DNA of 64,000 nucleotides, taken from Halorhodospira halophila. Its GTDB lineage: Bacteria > Pseudomonadota > Gammaproteobacteria > Nitrococcales > Halorhodospiraceae. A program made the translations under genes and the position numbers. The stretch lies in assembly GCF_016653405.1 (NCBI RefSeq), contig NZ_NHSN01000008.1:62001-126000 (forward strand). The letters are read 5' to 3'. The first letter of the stretch is position 1. Each line of letters begins with the position of its first letter. The notes beneath the pieces are model-generated. The model was not told where the DNA came from, did no database searches, and was given only the letters and a program-made list of their open reading frames with translations. Shown piece by piece: positions 50,018 to 60,446 of the stretch.

Positions 50018-52735
50018 TCAGTCCTCCGGCGAGATCCGCCGCCGCAGCACAGCCTTCTCCAGCTCCACGATGCCGAACAGGAGCACTCCGAAGATCAGCA
50101 CCCGCAGCCACTCCTCCGGCCCGAGCGCGGCGGTGCCAAAGAGCGCCTGCACCGGCGGGGCGTAGGTGAACAGCCCCTGCAGGACGATGAGCACGCCGAT
50201 GGCGATCAGCACCGCCCGGCTGCCGAACAGGCCGGCGACGCTGGTCACCGGCTCGAGGATGTAGCGGGCGTTGAACAGGTAGAAGACCTGCCCCATGACC
50301 AGGGTGTTGATAGCCACCGAGCGAGCCAGCTCATCGCTGACCCCCTGCGCCTCCATGTAGACGTAGTGACCGAAGGTGCCGATCACCAGCAACACCGACA
50401 CGAACAGGACCCGCCAGATCAGGAACCCGGAGAGGATCGGCTTGGCCGGATCCCGCGGTCGGCGCTCCATCAACCCCGGCTCCGGGGGCTCGAAGGCGAG
50501 CGCCAGGGCCAGGGTGACGGCGGTGACCATGTTGATCCACAGCGCCTGCACCGGGGTGACCGGCAGGGTCAGCCCGAACATGATGGCGATGACGATGGTG
50601 AACGCCTGACCGCCGTTGGTGGGCAGCAGGTAAAGGATCGCCTTCTTGAGGTTGTCGTAGACGGTGCGCCCTTCCTCCACCGCGTGGGCGATGGAGGCGA
50701 AGTTGTCGTCGGCGAGCACCATCTCCGAGGCCTCCTTGGCCGCCTCGGTGCCCTTGTTGCCCATGGAGATGCCGACGTCGGCGCGCTTGAGCGCGGGGGC
50801 ATCGTTGACCCCATCCCCGGTCATCGCCACGATCTGGCCGTGCCCTTGCAGGGCCTGGACCAGGCGCAGCTTGTGGATGGGCGTGGTGCGGGCGAAGACA
50901 TCGGTCTCCAGGCAACGACGACCCAGCTCGTCGTCGTCCATGGCCTCGATCTCGTGGCCGACCAGCGGCCGGCCGCGGATACCCAACTGCTCGCCGATGG
51001 CTCCGGCGGTCAGGGCGTGATCGCCGGTGATCATCTTCACCCCGATCCCGGCCCGGTGGCACTCGGTCACCGCCTCGATGGCCTCCTCGCGGGGCGGGTC
51101 GATGATGCCCATGACCCCGAGCAGTACCATGCCCTCCTCGACGTCGGAGAAGAGCAGCTCGCGGTGGTCGGGGTCGGTCTCCTTGACCGCCACCGCCAGC
51201 AGCCGCTGACCCCGCGAGGCGATGCCGTCGAGCACCTCCTGCCAGCCGTCCCGGTCCAGCGGGCGATCGCCGTCGGCGGTCCGCTCCTGGGTGCAGGCGG
51301 CCAGCACACGCTCCGGGGCGCCCTTCATGATCAGCAGCCCGCCGTCCTCGCGCTCGCGGTGGAGGGTCACCATGAACTTGTAGGACGACTCGAAGGGGAT
51401 CACGTCCACCCGCGGGAAGGCGCGATCGAGCTCGCGGCGTTCGAAGCCGCCCTTGACCGCCGCCACCATCAGCGCCCCCTCGGTGGGATCGCCCTCCAGG
51501 CGCCAGTCGCCGTCCCGGTGGTAGAGGGCCGACTCGTTGCACAGGGCCACGCCGCGCAGCATCTGTGCCAGGACCGGCTCGTCAGCAGCGCTCACCGCCT
51601 CGTCGCCGTCGCGGTGGAAGGCCCCGTCGGGGACGTAGCCCACGCCACTGACTTCGTACGCCTGCCCGGCGGTGACCACGCTACGCACGGTCATCTCGTT
51701 GCGGGTCAGCGTGCCGGTCTTGTCCGAGCAGATGGTGGTGACCGACCCCAGGGTCTCCACCGCCGGCAGACGCCGAATGATGGCGTTGCGCCCGGCCATG
51801 CGCTGCACGCCGATGGCCAGCGTAATGGTCATGATCGCCGGCAGCCCCTCGGGGATGGCGGCGACGGCCAGGGCCACCGCGGCGAGGAACGTCTCGATGG
51901 CGGTGTAGGCCTGCAGGTAGTAGCCGATGAGGAAGGTCGCCCCGGCGAGCAGGACGATCGCCACCGACAGCCAGCGTCCGAACTCGGCAACCTGGCGCAG
52001 CAGCGGCGTGGTGATCGACTCCACCCCGGCGATCAGGCTGCTGACCTTGCCGATCTCGGTGGCTTCGCCGGTGGCCACGACCACGCCCTGGCCGCGGCCG
52101 TAGGCGACCAGGGTGCCGGAGAAGGCCAACGATTTGCGATCACCGAGTTCGGCGTCGGCAGCCACCGGCTCGTCCGCTTTCTCCACCGGCACCGACTCGC
52201 CGGTGAGCACCGCCTCGTCCAGGCGCAGGTTGCGTGCCTCGAGGATGCGCACGTCGGCAGGCACGCGGTCGCCGGCCTCGAGCAGGACGATGTCGCCGGG
52301 GACCAGGTCCTCGGCGTCGACGGTCATGCGCTCGCCGTCGCGCAGCACCACGGCCCGGGGCGAGAGCATGCCGCGGATGGCGTCCAGGGCCTTTTCGGCC
52401 TTGCCCTCCTGCACGTGGCCGATGACGGCGTTGATCACCACCACGCCGAAGATCACCGCACTGTCCAGGTAATGGCCGAGCAGTGCGGTGACCACGCCGG
52501 CAACGATCAGGATGTAGATCAGGACATTGTGGAACTGCTTGAGAAAGCGCCTGATCGGGCCCTCGCGCTCGGGCGGGCGCAGGCGGTTGGGGCCGTACTG
52601 CTCAAGTCGCTGCCCGGCCTCCTCGCCGGTCAGTCCGTTGCCCGGTTGCGCCCCGAGCCGGCGGACCACCTCGGCGCTCTCGCGTGCGTGCCAGTCCGCC
52701 CGCTCCTGGCCGGAGCCCTCTGCTTCCTCGCGCAT
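50018..52735 (-). CDS. P-type cation-transporting ATPase (P2A, calcium-type)
   Basis: A 905-residue P2-type ATPase: N-terminal domain, 'TGES' in the actuator, 'AAIPEGLPA' in M4 (P2-type), phosphorylation motif DKTGTLT, 'KGAPE' nucleotide-binding region, 'TGDHALTAGAIG' and 'GDGVNDAPALKRADVG'. Ten membrane helices. It exports Ca2+ or other divalent cations. It lies on the minus strand in the same direction as nrdJ. Confidence 0.93.
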   Translation of the reverse strand: MREEAEGSGQERADWHARESAEVVRRLGAQPGNGLTGEEAGQRLEQYGPNRLRPPEREGPIRRFLKQFHNVLIYILIVAGVVTALLGHYLDSAVIFGVVVINAVIGHVQEGKAEKALDAIRGMLSPRAVVLRDGERMTVDAEDLVPGDIVLLEAGDRVPADVRILEARNLRLDEAVLTGESVPVEKADEPVAADAELGDRKSLAFSGTLVAYGRGQGVVVATGEATEIGKVSSLIAGVESITTPLLRQVAEFGRWLSVAIVLLAGATFLIGYYLQAYTAIETFLAAVALAVAAIPEGLPAIMTITLAIGVQRMAGRNAIIRRLPAVETLGSVTTICSDKTGTLTRNEMTVRSVVTAGQAYEVSGVGYVPDGAFHRDGDEAVSAADEPVLAQMLRGVALCNESALYHRDGDWRLEGDPTEGALMVAAVKGGFERRELDRAFPRVDVIPFESSYKFMVTLHREREDGGLLIMKGAPERVLAACTQERTADGDRPLDRDGWQEVLDGIASRGQRLLAVAVKETDPDHRELLFSDVEEGMVLLGVMGIIDPPREEAIEAVTECHRAGIGVKMITGDHALTAGAIGEQLGIRGRPLVGHEIEAMDDDELGRRCLETDVFARTTPIHKLRLVQALQGHGQIVAMTGDGVNDAPALKRADVGISMGNKGTEAAKEASEMVLADDNFASIAHAVEEGRTVYDNLKKAILYLLPTNGGQAFTIVIAIMFGLTLPVTPVQALWINMVTAVTLALALAFEPPEPGLMERRPRDPAKPILSGFLIWRVLFVSVLLVIGTFGHYVYMEAQGVSDELARSVAINTLVMGQVFYLFNARYILEPVTSVAGLFGSRAVLIAIGVLIVLQGLFTYAPPVQALFGTAALGPEEWLRVLIFGVLLFGIVELEKAVLRRRISPED

Positions 52736-52781
52736 ACCACCTCCCGCCTTGCGGTTACCCGCCGATGCTGCAGTGTAGCAT

Positions 52782-54431
52782 TCACCCCTCGCCGGGCTCC
52801 CCGGGGTCCGCCAGCTCCCGCTCGGCGTGCTGGAACTTGCGCAGGTAGCGGGCCGACTTGGCGGCCTGATCCAGCGCCCGGCGGACCGCCGAGAGGCGGT
52901 CGAGCACCGCCACCATGCGCCGCACCGGTAGCTGCCCGGCGGCGCCGGCGCGCAGCAACCGCTCCTTGACCGGCTGGTATTCGCGATCGAAGCCCTTCAG
53001 GGTCGTCTTCACCGCCTGCCGGTCCCAGGCATCGATCTCCGCGCCGGTGGCCTCGATGCCGCGGACCGCTTCGGCCAGCAGCCGGTCCACCGCAGTGGCC
53101 AGTTCCGGGTCATCGATACGGGTCTCGCCGTCGGCATCGAGCCGGGCCAAGGCCACGGCGCGCTCGGCCATGTTCTGCTGGTACTGCGTCACCCGCAGCA
53201 GGTGGGCCAGGCTGGAGCCGATGGCCGGATCGCCGTGGCTGCGCTCGATCCGGTTGGCGAACTCGTTGATGGTCAGCGCCAGCTGCTGCAGCTTCTGGTG
53301 CTCGGCCTCGAGCCATCTGCGCTGCCCCGCCCCGCCACCACTGATCGCCGCCGTGACCATGGCGCGGGCCATGGCGCCGGTGCGCTCGGCCTCCAGGCGG
53401 GCGGCGTCGAGGGCCAGCGCGGGGGTGGTCAGCACGTTGTCGTCCAGATAGCGCGGCCGGGTGTGGTCGTCCCGGCGGAAGCGCCGCCCCAGCCAAGCCA
53501 CCAGGCGAGGCGTGGCCGGCCACATCAGGGCCAGCCCGAGGAGCATCATCAGGGTATGGAAGACGGCCAGCACCACCGCCTTGTGCGCTTCCAGGCCCAG
53601 CCAGGCGACGATGTGGTGGGCCAGCTCAAGCAGCGGCACCAGGGCAACCAGCGCCGCAAGACCGGCCACCGCGTTGAAAATCACCTGAGCCGAGGCAGTG
53701 CGCTGGGCGTTGGCGGTGGCGCCCAGCGTGGCGAACACCGCCGTGGAGGTGGTCCCCACCGCCGCGCCGATCACCGTGGCGGCCGCAGCCTGCTCGGGCA
53801 CCAGCCCGCCGGCAGCGGCGGTCAGGGTGATGGCCAGCGCCGCCGAGGACGACTGCGTGAGCGTGGTCAGCACCATGCCGATCCCGACGAACAGCACCAG
53901 GCTCAACACCCCGTGGCCGGCCAGGGCGGCGAGCATGCCCGGATCGCCCACATCCGCGAAGGTCCCGCGCAGGATATCCAGCCCCAGGAAGAATAATCCG
54001 AACCCGGCGATGGCATCGCCGAGCGCCTGACGGCGCCCGGAGCCGGCGACCACCCGCAACCCCACGCCGAGACCGATGGCCGGCAGCGCCAGCGCCTGGA
54101 GGTCGACGTTGAAGCCGACCACCGCGACGATCCAACTGGTCAGCGTGGTCCCAAGGCTGGCGCCATAGATCACCCCGATGGCCTGCGTCAGGGTCAGCAG
54201 CCCGGCGTTCACGAAGCCCACCGTGGCGAAGATCACTGCGCTCGAGGACTGTACCGCGGCGGTGATCAGCACCCCCGAGAGCAGCCCGCGCAGCCGCGAC
54301 CGCGTGGAGGCGGCCAGGATATCGCGCAGCGCACCGCCGGCCGCCGCGCGCAGGCCGTCGCTCATCAGCCGCATGCCCAGCAGGAACAGGCCGATGCCAC
54401 CCAGGAACGTGAAGACCTGCATGCCCTGCAT
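52782..54431 (-). CDS. Na/Pi cotransporter family protein with PhoU-like C-terminus
   Basis: A 549-residue protein with two repeated Na/Pi units ('AVQSSSAVIFATVGFVNAGLL', 'LTQSSSAALAITLTAAAGG'; QSSSA motifs), about eight helices, and a helical PhoU-like C-terminal region (about 340-540). It takes up phosphate or acts as an exporter in some species. ATG 54431; a Met at residue 4 is an equal candidate. Confidence 0.9.
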   Translation of the reverse strand: MQGMQVFTFLGGIGLFLLGMRLMSDGLRAAAGGALRDILAASTRSRLRGLLSGVLITAAVQSSSAVIFATVGFVNAGLLTLTQAIGVIYGASLGTTLTSWIVAVVGFNVDLQALALPAIGLGVGLRVVAGSGRRQALGDAIAGFGLFFLGLDILRGTFADVGDPGMLAALAGHGVLSLVLFVGIGMVLTTLTQSSSAALAITLTAAAGGLVPEQAAAATVIGAAVGTTSTAVFATLGATANAQRTASAQVIFNAVAGLAALVALVPLLELAHHIVAWLGLEAHKAVVLAVFHTLMMLLGLALMWPATPRLVAWLGRRFRRDDHTRPRYLDDNVLTTPALALDAARLEAERTGAMARAMVTAAISGGGAGQRRWLEAEHQKLQQLALTINEFANRIERSHGDPAIGSSLAHLLRVTQYQQNMAERAVALARLDADGETRIDDPELATAVDRLLAEAVRGIEATGAEIDAWDRQAVKTTLKGFDREYQPVKERLLRAGAAGQLPVRRMVAVLDRLSAVRRALDQAAKSARYLRKFQHAERELADPGEPGEG

Positions 54432-54507
54432 TCAGCACTCCTGTCGCCGAAACTGTGGCGCCGCAGCGGGATGTTAGACTAAAGCGTCCACGGAAGTCGG
54501 TACCCCG

Positions 54508-55275
54508 ATGATTAATCTGATCCTCGCCACGCTGCGCGACGCCACCCTCCTGCTGCTGCGCGGCCTGCTCGTCGTCACCCTGCCCCTGATCGCCGCGACC
54601 CTGCTTGCCCTCCAGGGAACGGGCTACGCCTACGCCGAGCTCCGCGAACTCGACTTCCCGCTGCGCCTGGCGCTGACCGCCTGGCTGACCGGGGTCGCCG
54701 TCGCCGGGGTCATTGCCCTGGGCACGCTGCTTGCCGCGGCCCAAAACGGTCTGCCCAGGACCCACTACCTGTCCGGGTTGTGGCGCCTGATGCGGCTGTG
54801 GGCGGTGCAGGCGCTGTGGCTGATCCCCGGGGCGCTGCTCGTCGCCGCCGTCGTCGCCCTGCTCGGTGACGCCGTGCGCGACCCGGTGGCCGAGTACGCC
54901 GGCCTGCGCGCCGCCGCCCCGTGGACCACGGCGCCGGCGCTGGAGATCGCCTCGGGGCTGGTGCTGCACACGGCCATGCTCACCATCTCGGCCACCTGGC
55001 TGTGGCCGCCGGTGGTCCTGCTGCGCAGCGACGGACGGATCCGCGAGGGCCGCCCCATCGCCCGGCGGATGCTCCAGCGCATCGCCAGCCTGGAGTGGTT
55101 CCTGGTGATCATGCTGATCCCGGTACTGGCGATCTCCCTGCTCTACCCGCCGGCGGGACTGCTCGGCCTGATGCTGATCGTCCTCTGCCCGGCGGTCACC
55201 GTTGTGGCCATCCAGCGCAGCAGCGACGCCTTCCGCCACGCCACCAGCGGCCGTTTCCCCATCGTCTGGCGCTGA
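54508..55275 (+). CDS. Polytopic membrane protein of unknown function
   Basis: A 255-residue protein with about six hydrophobic helices, Leu/Ala-rich, and no known signature; 'LVLHTAMLTISATWLWPPVVLLRSDGRIREGRPIARRM' is its most polar loop. It lies before dnaE2 on the same strand, separated by a hairpin. It is not an ImuA or ImuB homologue. Confidence 0.6.
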   Translation: MINLILATLRDATLLLLRGLLVVTLPLIAATLLALQGTGYAYAELRELDFPLRLALTAWLTGVAVAGVIALGTLLAAAQNGLPRTHYLSGLWRLMRLWAVQALWLIPGALLVAAVVALLGDAVRDPVAEYAGLRAAAPWTTAPALEIASGLVLHTAMLTISATWLWPPVVLLRSDGRIREGRPIARRMLQRIASLEWFLVIMLIPVLAISLLYPPAGLLGLMLIVLCPAVTVVAIQRSSDAFRHATSGRFPIVWR

Positions 55276-55285
55276 GCTGACCCCC

Positions 55286-55307
55286 CTTGCCTTTCGGCGG
55301 GCAAGGA
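55286..55307 (+). other. Hairpin upstream of dnaE2 overlapping its ribosome-binding region
   Basis: CCTTGCC (55286-55292) can pair with GGCAAGG (55300-55306), and the second arm contains the start of the AAGGAGG ribosome-binding sequence (55303-55309). The spacing from that sequence to ATG 55325 is 15 nt, unusually long, so starts are probably inefficient or depend on structure. Confidence 0.45.
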
Positions 55308-55324
55308 GGCAGCCTACTGTTTCC

Positions 55325-58300
55325 ATGACCAGTGTATACAAAGACACCAGCCCAGCGTATGCGGAACTCCACTGCCTGAGCGCCTTCACCTTCCGGCGCG
55401 GCGCCTCGCAACCCGAGGAACTCATCACCCGGGCCGCGCAGCTGGGATACCGCGCCCTGGCCCTCACCGACGAATGCTCGGTGGCCGGGGCGGTACGCGC
55501 TTGGCAGGCCGCCCGGCAACGCGGCCTGCACCTGATCGTCGGAACCGAGCTGCACCTGGCCGACGGGCCGCGCGTCGTCCTTCTCGCCCCCACCCGCCGG
55601 GCGTACGGACAGCTCTGCGCCCTGATCAGCCTGGCCCGCAGCCGCGCCGCCAAAGGGCGTTACCACGCCACGCGTGAGGATCTGGATACCGCCGCACCGG
55701 AGTGCATCGGGTTGCTCGTGCCGGATCCGCCCCTGCAGGAGACCGCCGACGCCGAGGCCCAGGCGCACTGGTTCGCACGACGCTTTGCCGGGCGCGGCTA
55801 CCTGGCGGTGGAGCTGCTCGGCGGCCCCGACGACGACGCCCGCTGCCGGCAGCTGGAGGCCCGCGCCGCCGCCGTCGGCCTGCCGGCGGTGGCCGCCACC
55901 GGTGCCGAGATGCACACCCGGGGCCGTCGCGCCCTGCACGACACCCTGACCGCCATCCGCCACGGCCGCCCGGTGGCCGAGGTCACCCCCCATCTGGCCA
56001 GCAACGGCGAGCACCACCTGCGCCCGCGCGCCGCCCTGGCCCGGCGCTACCCGCACCACCTGCTGGCACAAAGCACGGCGGTGGCAGCGCGCTGCTCCTT
56101 CTCGCTGGACGAGCTGCGCTACGAGTACCCCGAGGAGGTCGTCCCCGAAGGCACGAGCCCGGCAGCGCATCTGCACCACCTGGTCGAGGCCGGGGCCCAC
56201 CGGCGCTACCCCGACGGGGTGCCGCCGCGGGTACGGGCCAGCTACGAGCGCGAGCTGGCGATCATCGCCGAACTCGGCTACGAGCACTACTTCCTGACCG
56301 TCCACGATCTCGTCGCCTTCGCCCGCGGGCGCGGCATCCTCTGCCAGGGCCGCGGCTCGGCGGCCAACTCCGTCGTCTGCTTCTGCCTCGGCATCACCGA
56401 GGTGGACCCGGCCCACCAGTCGGTGCTCTTCGAGCGCTTCGTCTCACGCGAACGCGGCGAACCACCGGATATCGACGTCGACTTCGAGCACCACCGGCGC
56501 GAAGAGGTCATCCAGTACATCTACCAGCGCTACGGCCGGCACCGCGCCGCCCTGGCGGCCACGGTGATCGCCTACCGGCCCCGCTCAGCGGTGCGCGACG
56601 TGGCCAAGGCCCTGGGGCTGGCGCGGGAGACCGCCGAACGCCTGGCCAAGGGGCTGCAGCCGTGGGACCGCTCGGCGGCCGGCGACGAGCAGCTGCGCCG
56701 TGCCGGTCTAGACCCGGAGGGGCCCACCGCGCACCGACTGCATGTGCTCGCCAGCGAACTCCTCGGCTTTCCGCGGCACCTGTCGCAGCACGTCGGCGGC
56801 TTCGTGATCGCCCGCGGCCCGGTCACCGAGCTGGTGCCGATCGAGCCGGCCGCCATGGACGGGCGCACGGTGATCCAGTGGGACAAGGACGACCTGGAGG
56901 CGCTCGGCCTGCTCAAGGTGGACGTCCTCGCTCTGGGGATGCTCAGCGTGATCCGCCGCGCCTTCGAACTCATCCGCCATTGGCGCGGCCACGCCTGGAC
57001 CCTGGCCACCCTGCCCCCGGCGGACCCGGCCACCTACGCCATGATCCGCCGCGCCGACACCCTGGGGGTGTTCCAGATCGAGTCGCGGGCGCAGATGGCG
57101 ATGCTGCCGCGGATGCGCCCGCGCTGCTTCTACGACCTGGTCATCGAGATCTCCATCGTCCGCCCCGGCCCCATCCAGGGCGACATGGTCCACCCCTACC
57201 TGCGCCGGCGCGAGGGCAGCGAGCCGGTGGACTACCCCTCGGAGGAGGTGCGCGGGGTCCTGGAACGCACCCTCGGGGTGCCGATCTTCCAGGAGCAGGC
57301 CATGGAGCTGGCGGTGGTGGCCGCGGGATTCACCCCGGACGAGGCCGACCGGCTGCGTCGCTCCATGGCCGCCTGGCGCAAGAAGGGCGGGCTGGCACCG
57401 CTGCGCGAGCGGCTCATCGAGGGGATGCGCGAGCGCGGCTACGCCGACGCTTACACCGAGCGGCTCTATCAGCAGATCGAGGGTTTCGGCGAGTACGGCT
57501 TCCCGGAGTCCCACGCCGCGAGCTTCGCGCTGCTGGTCTACGCCTCGGCGTGGCTCAAGTGCCATGAGCCAGCGGCCTTTGCCGCCGCCCTGCTCAACAG
57601 CCAGCCCATGGGTTTCTACGCCCCGGCGCAGATCATCCGCGATGCCCGGGAGCACGACGTGACGATCCACCCGGTGGACGTACGCTTCAGCGAGCCGACC
57701 TGTACCCTCGAGCCCACCCGGTCAACCGGCGATACGCAGCCGGCGCTGCGACTCGGGCTGAACCAGGTCCGCGGGCTGTCCACCGCCGGCGCCGAGCGGC
57801 TGGCCGCCGCGCGCCGCCAGGCGCCCTTCACCGGGGTCAACGACCTCAAGCGCCGCGCCCGCCTGTCGCGGGCCGATATCCGCGCCCTGGCCCGCGCCGA
57901 TGCCCTGCGCGGCATCGCCGGGCACCGCCGGGCGGCCAGCTGGGCGGCCCTGGGCGCCGACGCGGGCACCGCCTTGCTGCCCTCCCCGCCGGCCGAGACC
58001 GACCGGCCAAGCTTCGCACCGGCCCGGGAGTCCCAGGCGGTCCTCGCCGACTACGCCAGCACCGGCTTCAGCCTGCGCCGCCACCCGGTCGCCTTCCTCC
58101 GCCGACAGCTGCGCGATCGGCGCTACCGCAGCGCCGCCGAGTTGGCCGATGCGAAGGACGGCCGCCCGGTGCGGGCCGCGGGTCTGGTCATCAACCGCCA
58201 GCGCCCCGGATCGGCCGGAGGGATCACCTTCGTCACGCTGGAGGACGAGACCGGCCGGATCAACTTGGTGGTGCGCCGCGCCACCGCCGAGGCGCAGCAC

Positions 58301-58440
58301 CGCCCCCTGCTCGAGGCTCGGCTGCTGGGGGTGGCCGGTACGTGGCAGTACCGGCACGGCGTCGGCCACCTGATCGCCGGCCGCCTGGAGGATCTCTCGG
58401 CCCTGATCGGCGAGCTGGACGTCCGTTCGCGGGACTTCAG

Positions 58441-58444
<4 letters not shown>
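55325..58444 (+). CDS. dnaE2: Error-prone DNA polymerase DnaE2 (ImuC)
   Basis: A 1039-residue C-family polymerase: PHP domain ('AELHCLSAFTFRRGASQPEELITRAAQLGYRALALTDEC'), catalytic 'PDIDVDFEHHRREEVIQYIY', 'GVFQIESRAQMAMLPRMRPRCFYDLVIEISIVRPGPIQGDMVHPYL' and a C-terminal OB-fold ('ITFVTLEDETGRINLVV'). It synthesises past lesions, normally with ImuA/ImuB, which are absent from the window. A weak CTGT-N8-CCAG site overlaps the start. Confidence 0.94.
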
Positions 58445-58833
<389 letters not shown>

Positions 58834-58880
58834 GCCCGCTGCCCCCTTGCCGAATCACTCGCTGCCCGGCTACCGGGCCC

Positions 58881-59375
58881 CTACAGGGTCAACTCGCGCG
58901 TCGCCACGATGACCCCGTCCTCGTCGGCGTAGAGCCAGTCGCCCGACTGGATCGTGGCCCCGGCGAAGGTCACCGAGACATCCCGCTCGCCCAGGCCCTT
59001 CTTCTGGCTCTTGAGCGGGTGGGTATTGAGCGCCTGGACGCCGAAGTCGATCTGCGCCAGCTCGGCGCTGTCGCGCACACAGCCGTAGATGACCGCCCCG
59101 GACCAGCCGTTATCCCGCCCCAGCGCCGCCAGCCGGTCGCCAAGCAGGGCGCACCGCATGGAGCCGCCGCCGTCGACCACCAGCACGCCGCCGTCGCCGG
59201 GCTCGCTGAGCAGCTCACGGACGCGGACGTTGTCCTCGAAGAGCTTGAGCGTGGTCACCCGGCCGCCGAAGCGGGTGCGCCCGCCGTAGCCGATGAGCAT
59301 CGGGTTCATCACGCGCAGCTGCACGCCCGGATCATCGGCGTGGGCATCACAGAGATCGGTGGTCAGCAGCGCCAT
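58881..59375 (-). CDS. rraA: RraA-family protein
   Basis: A 164-residue protein matching RraA ('MALLTTDLCDAHADDP', 'VVDGGGSMRCALLGDRLAALGRDNGWSGAVIYGCVRDSAELAQIDFGVQALNTHPLKSQKKGLGERDVSVTFAGATI' outline). RraA binds RNase E and inhibits it; related proteins are aldolases with Gly-Gly-Asp sites. Start ATG 59375 is chosen as the family start. Confidence 0.9.
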   Translation of the reverse strand: MALLTTDLCDAHADDPGVQLRVMNPMLIGYGGRTRFGGRVTTLKLFEDNVRVRELLSEPGDGGVLVVDGGGSMRCALLGDRLAALGRDNGWSGAVIYGCVRDSAELAQIDFGVQALNTHPLKSQKKGLGERDVSVTFAGATIQSGDWLYADEDGVIVATRELTL

Positions 59376-59462
59376 GGCGCCTCCTGTCGTGACTCCAACT
59401 GGCTGGTATGCGGGGTGTTGGTTTAAGGTAACCGTCTGAACGCCGACTGGGTACCGAGGGCC

Positions 59463-60425
59463 ATGAGCGCACAGCACGCAGCACACGCGCAAGCCGACAC
59501 CGTCGCCGCCCTGGGAGGGTATCTCACCGCCCTAGCCGAGAGCCACGGGCAGGAGGAGGTCGTGCAGACCCTCTGCGAGACCGCGGCCCGGCTGCTGCCG
59601 CGCAGTTCCGGCAAGCTCTGGCAGCTCGCCCTCGACCGCGAGGGCTGGTACCAAAGCGGCGGCTGGCAGGCCGGCGTCGTGCTTCCGCCCCAGGAGCGCT
59701 CCCTGCGCACGACGCTGCCGCGCGGCCCCACCGATGAGCTGCGCCTGCCCCTGCAGGCCCACGGCCTGACCGTCGCCGAGCTGCGCATCCCGTGCCCGGA
59801 GATCGAATCCGAGGCCGAGCAGGAGCTGCTGCGGAGCCTGGCCACCGCCGCAGCGATCAGCCTCTCCGGGCACGTCCTCAAGCGCCGGGTGCGCCACCGC
59901 AACGTCCGCGACCCACTCACCGGGCTGTTCAACCGGCGCTACCTGGAGGACACCCTGGAGCGTGAGCTCCACCGCGCCCGCCGCGTGAACGCCGGGCTGG
60001 TGCTGATCCGCCTGGAGGTGGACACCCTCGAGGCCTTCGCCGCCGAGCACGGCAGCGAGACCGCCGACCGGCTGCTGCAGGTGATGGCCGATGCCGTACA
60101 CCACGCCTTCCGCGGCTCGGACGTCTGCTGCCGGGCTGGTGACAACGGCTTCGGGATCCTGCTGCCCGACGCCAGCCTGGACAACGGCGCCATGCGCGCC
60201 GAGGCGGTCCGGGAGGAGCTGGCCGAGCTGCGCATCCACCAGCGCGGTCGCCCCCTCGGCCCGGTGACTGTCTCCGCCGGAGTCGCCGCCTACCCGGACC
60301 ACGGCAGCAACCGCGATCTGCTGCTCGAGGCGGCCGAGAGCGCGGTCACCTGCGCCCTCGACGAGGGCGGCGACCTGCTCCGCGTGGCCGAACTCATCGC
60401 GCCCCCGAACGCCAACCAGAACTGA
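59463..60425 (+). CDS. GAF-like/degenerate GGDEF protein
   Basis: A 320-residue protein. N-terminal GAF-like region (about 15-135), a short coiled linker and a GGDEF domain (about 148-312) with intact 'RDPLTGLFNRRYLEDTL' but the active-site loop reads GDNGF (226-230) instead of GGDEF. Loss of the catalytic Glu position argues against diguanylate cyclase activity; it may bind GTP or partners. It is upstream of the RuBisCO-like gene. Confidence 0.88.
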   Translation: MSAQHAAHAQADTVAALGGYLTALAESHGQEEVVQTLCETAARLLPRSSGKLWQLALDREGWYQSGGWQAGVVLPPQERSLRTTLPRGPTDELRLPLQAHGLTVAELRIPCPEIESEAEQELLRSLATAAAISLSGHVLKRRVRHRNVRDPLTGLFNRRYLEDTLERELHRARRVNAGLVLIRLEVDTLEAFAAEHGSETADRLLQVMADAVHHAFRGSDVCCRAGDNGFGILLPDASLDNGAMRAEAVREELAELRIHQRGRPLGPVTVSAGVAAYPDHGSNRDLLLEAAESAVTCALDEGGDLLRVAELIAPPNANQN

Positions 60426-60446
60426 CCGAACCGGAGAGGAACCACC

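Noticed and set aside
49916-52969. 1017-codon plus frame opposite the P-type ATPase
   Set aside because: Antisense shadow caused by high GC; it has no domain, and the ATPase reads cleanly on the other strand.
55317-55332. LexA box CTGT-N8-CCAG at the dnaE2 start
   Set aside because: One half-site is imperfect and it overlaps the start codon, an unusual place. Not listed as a feature.
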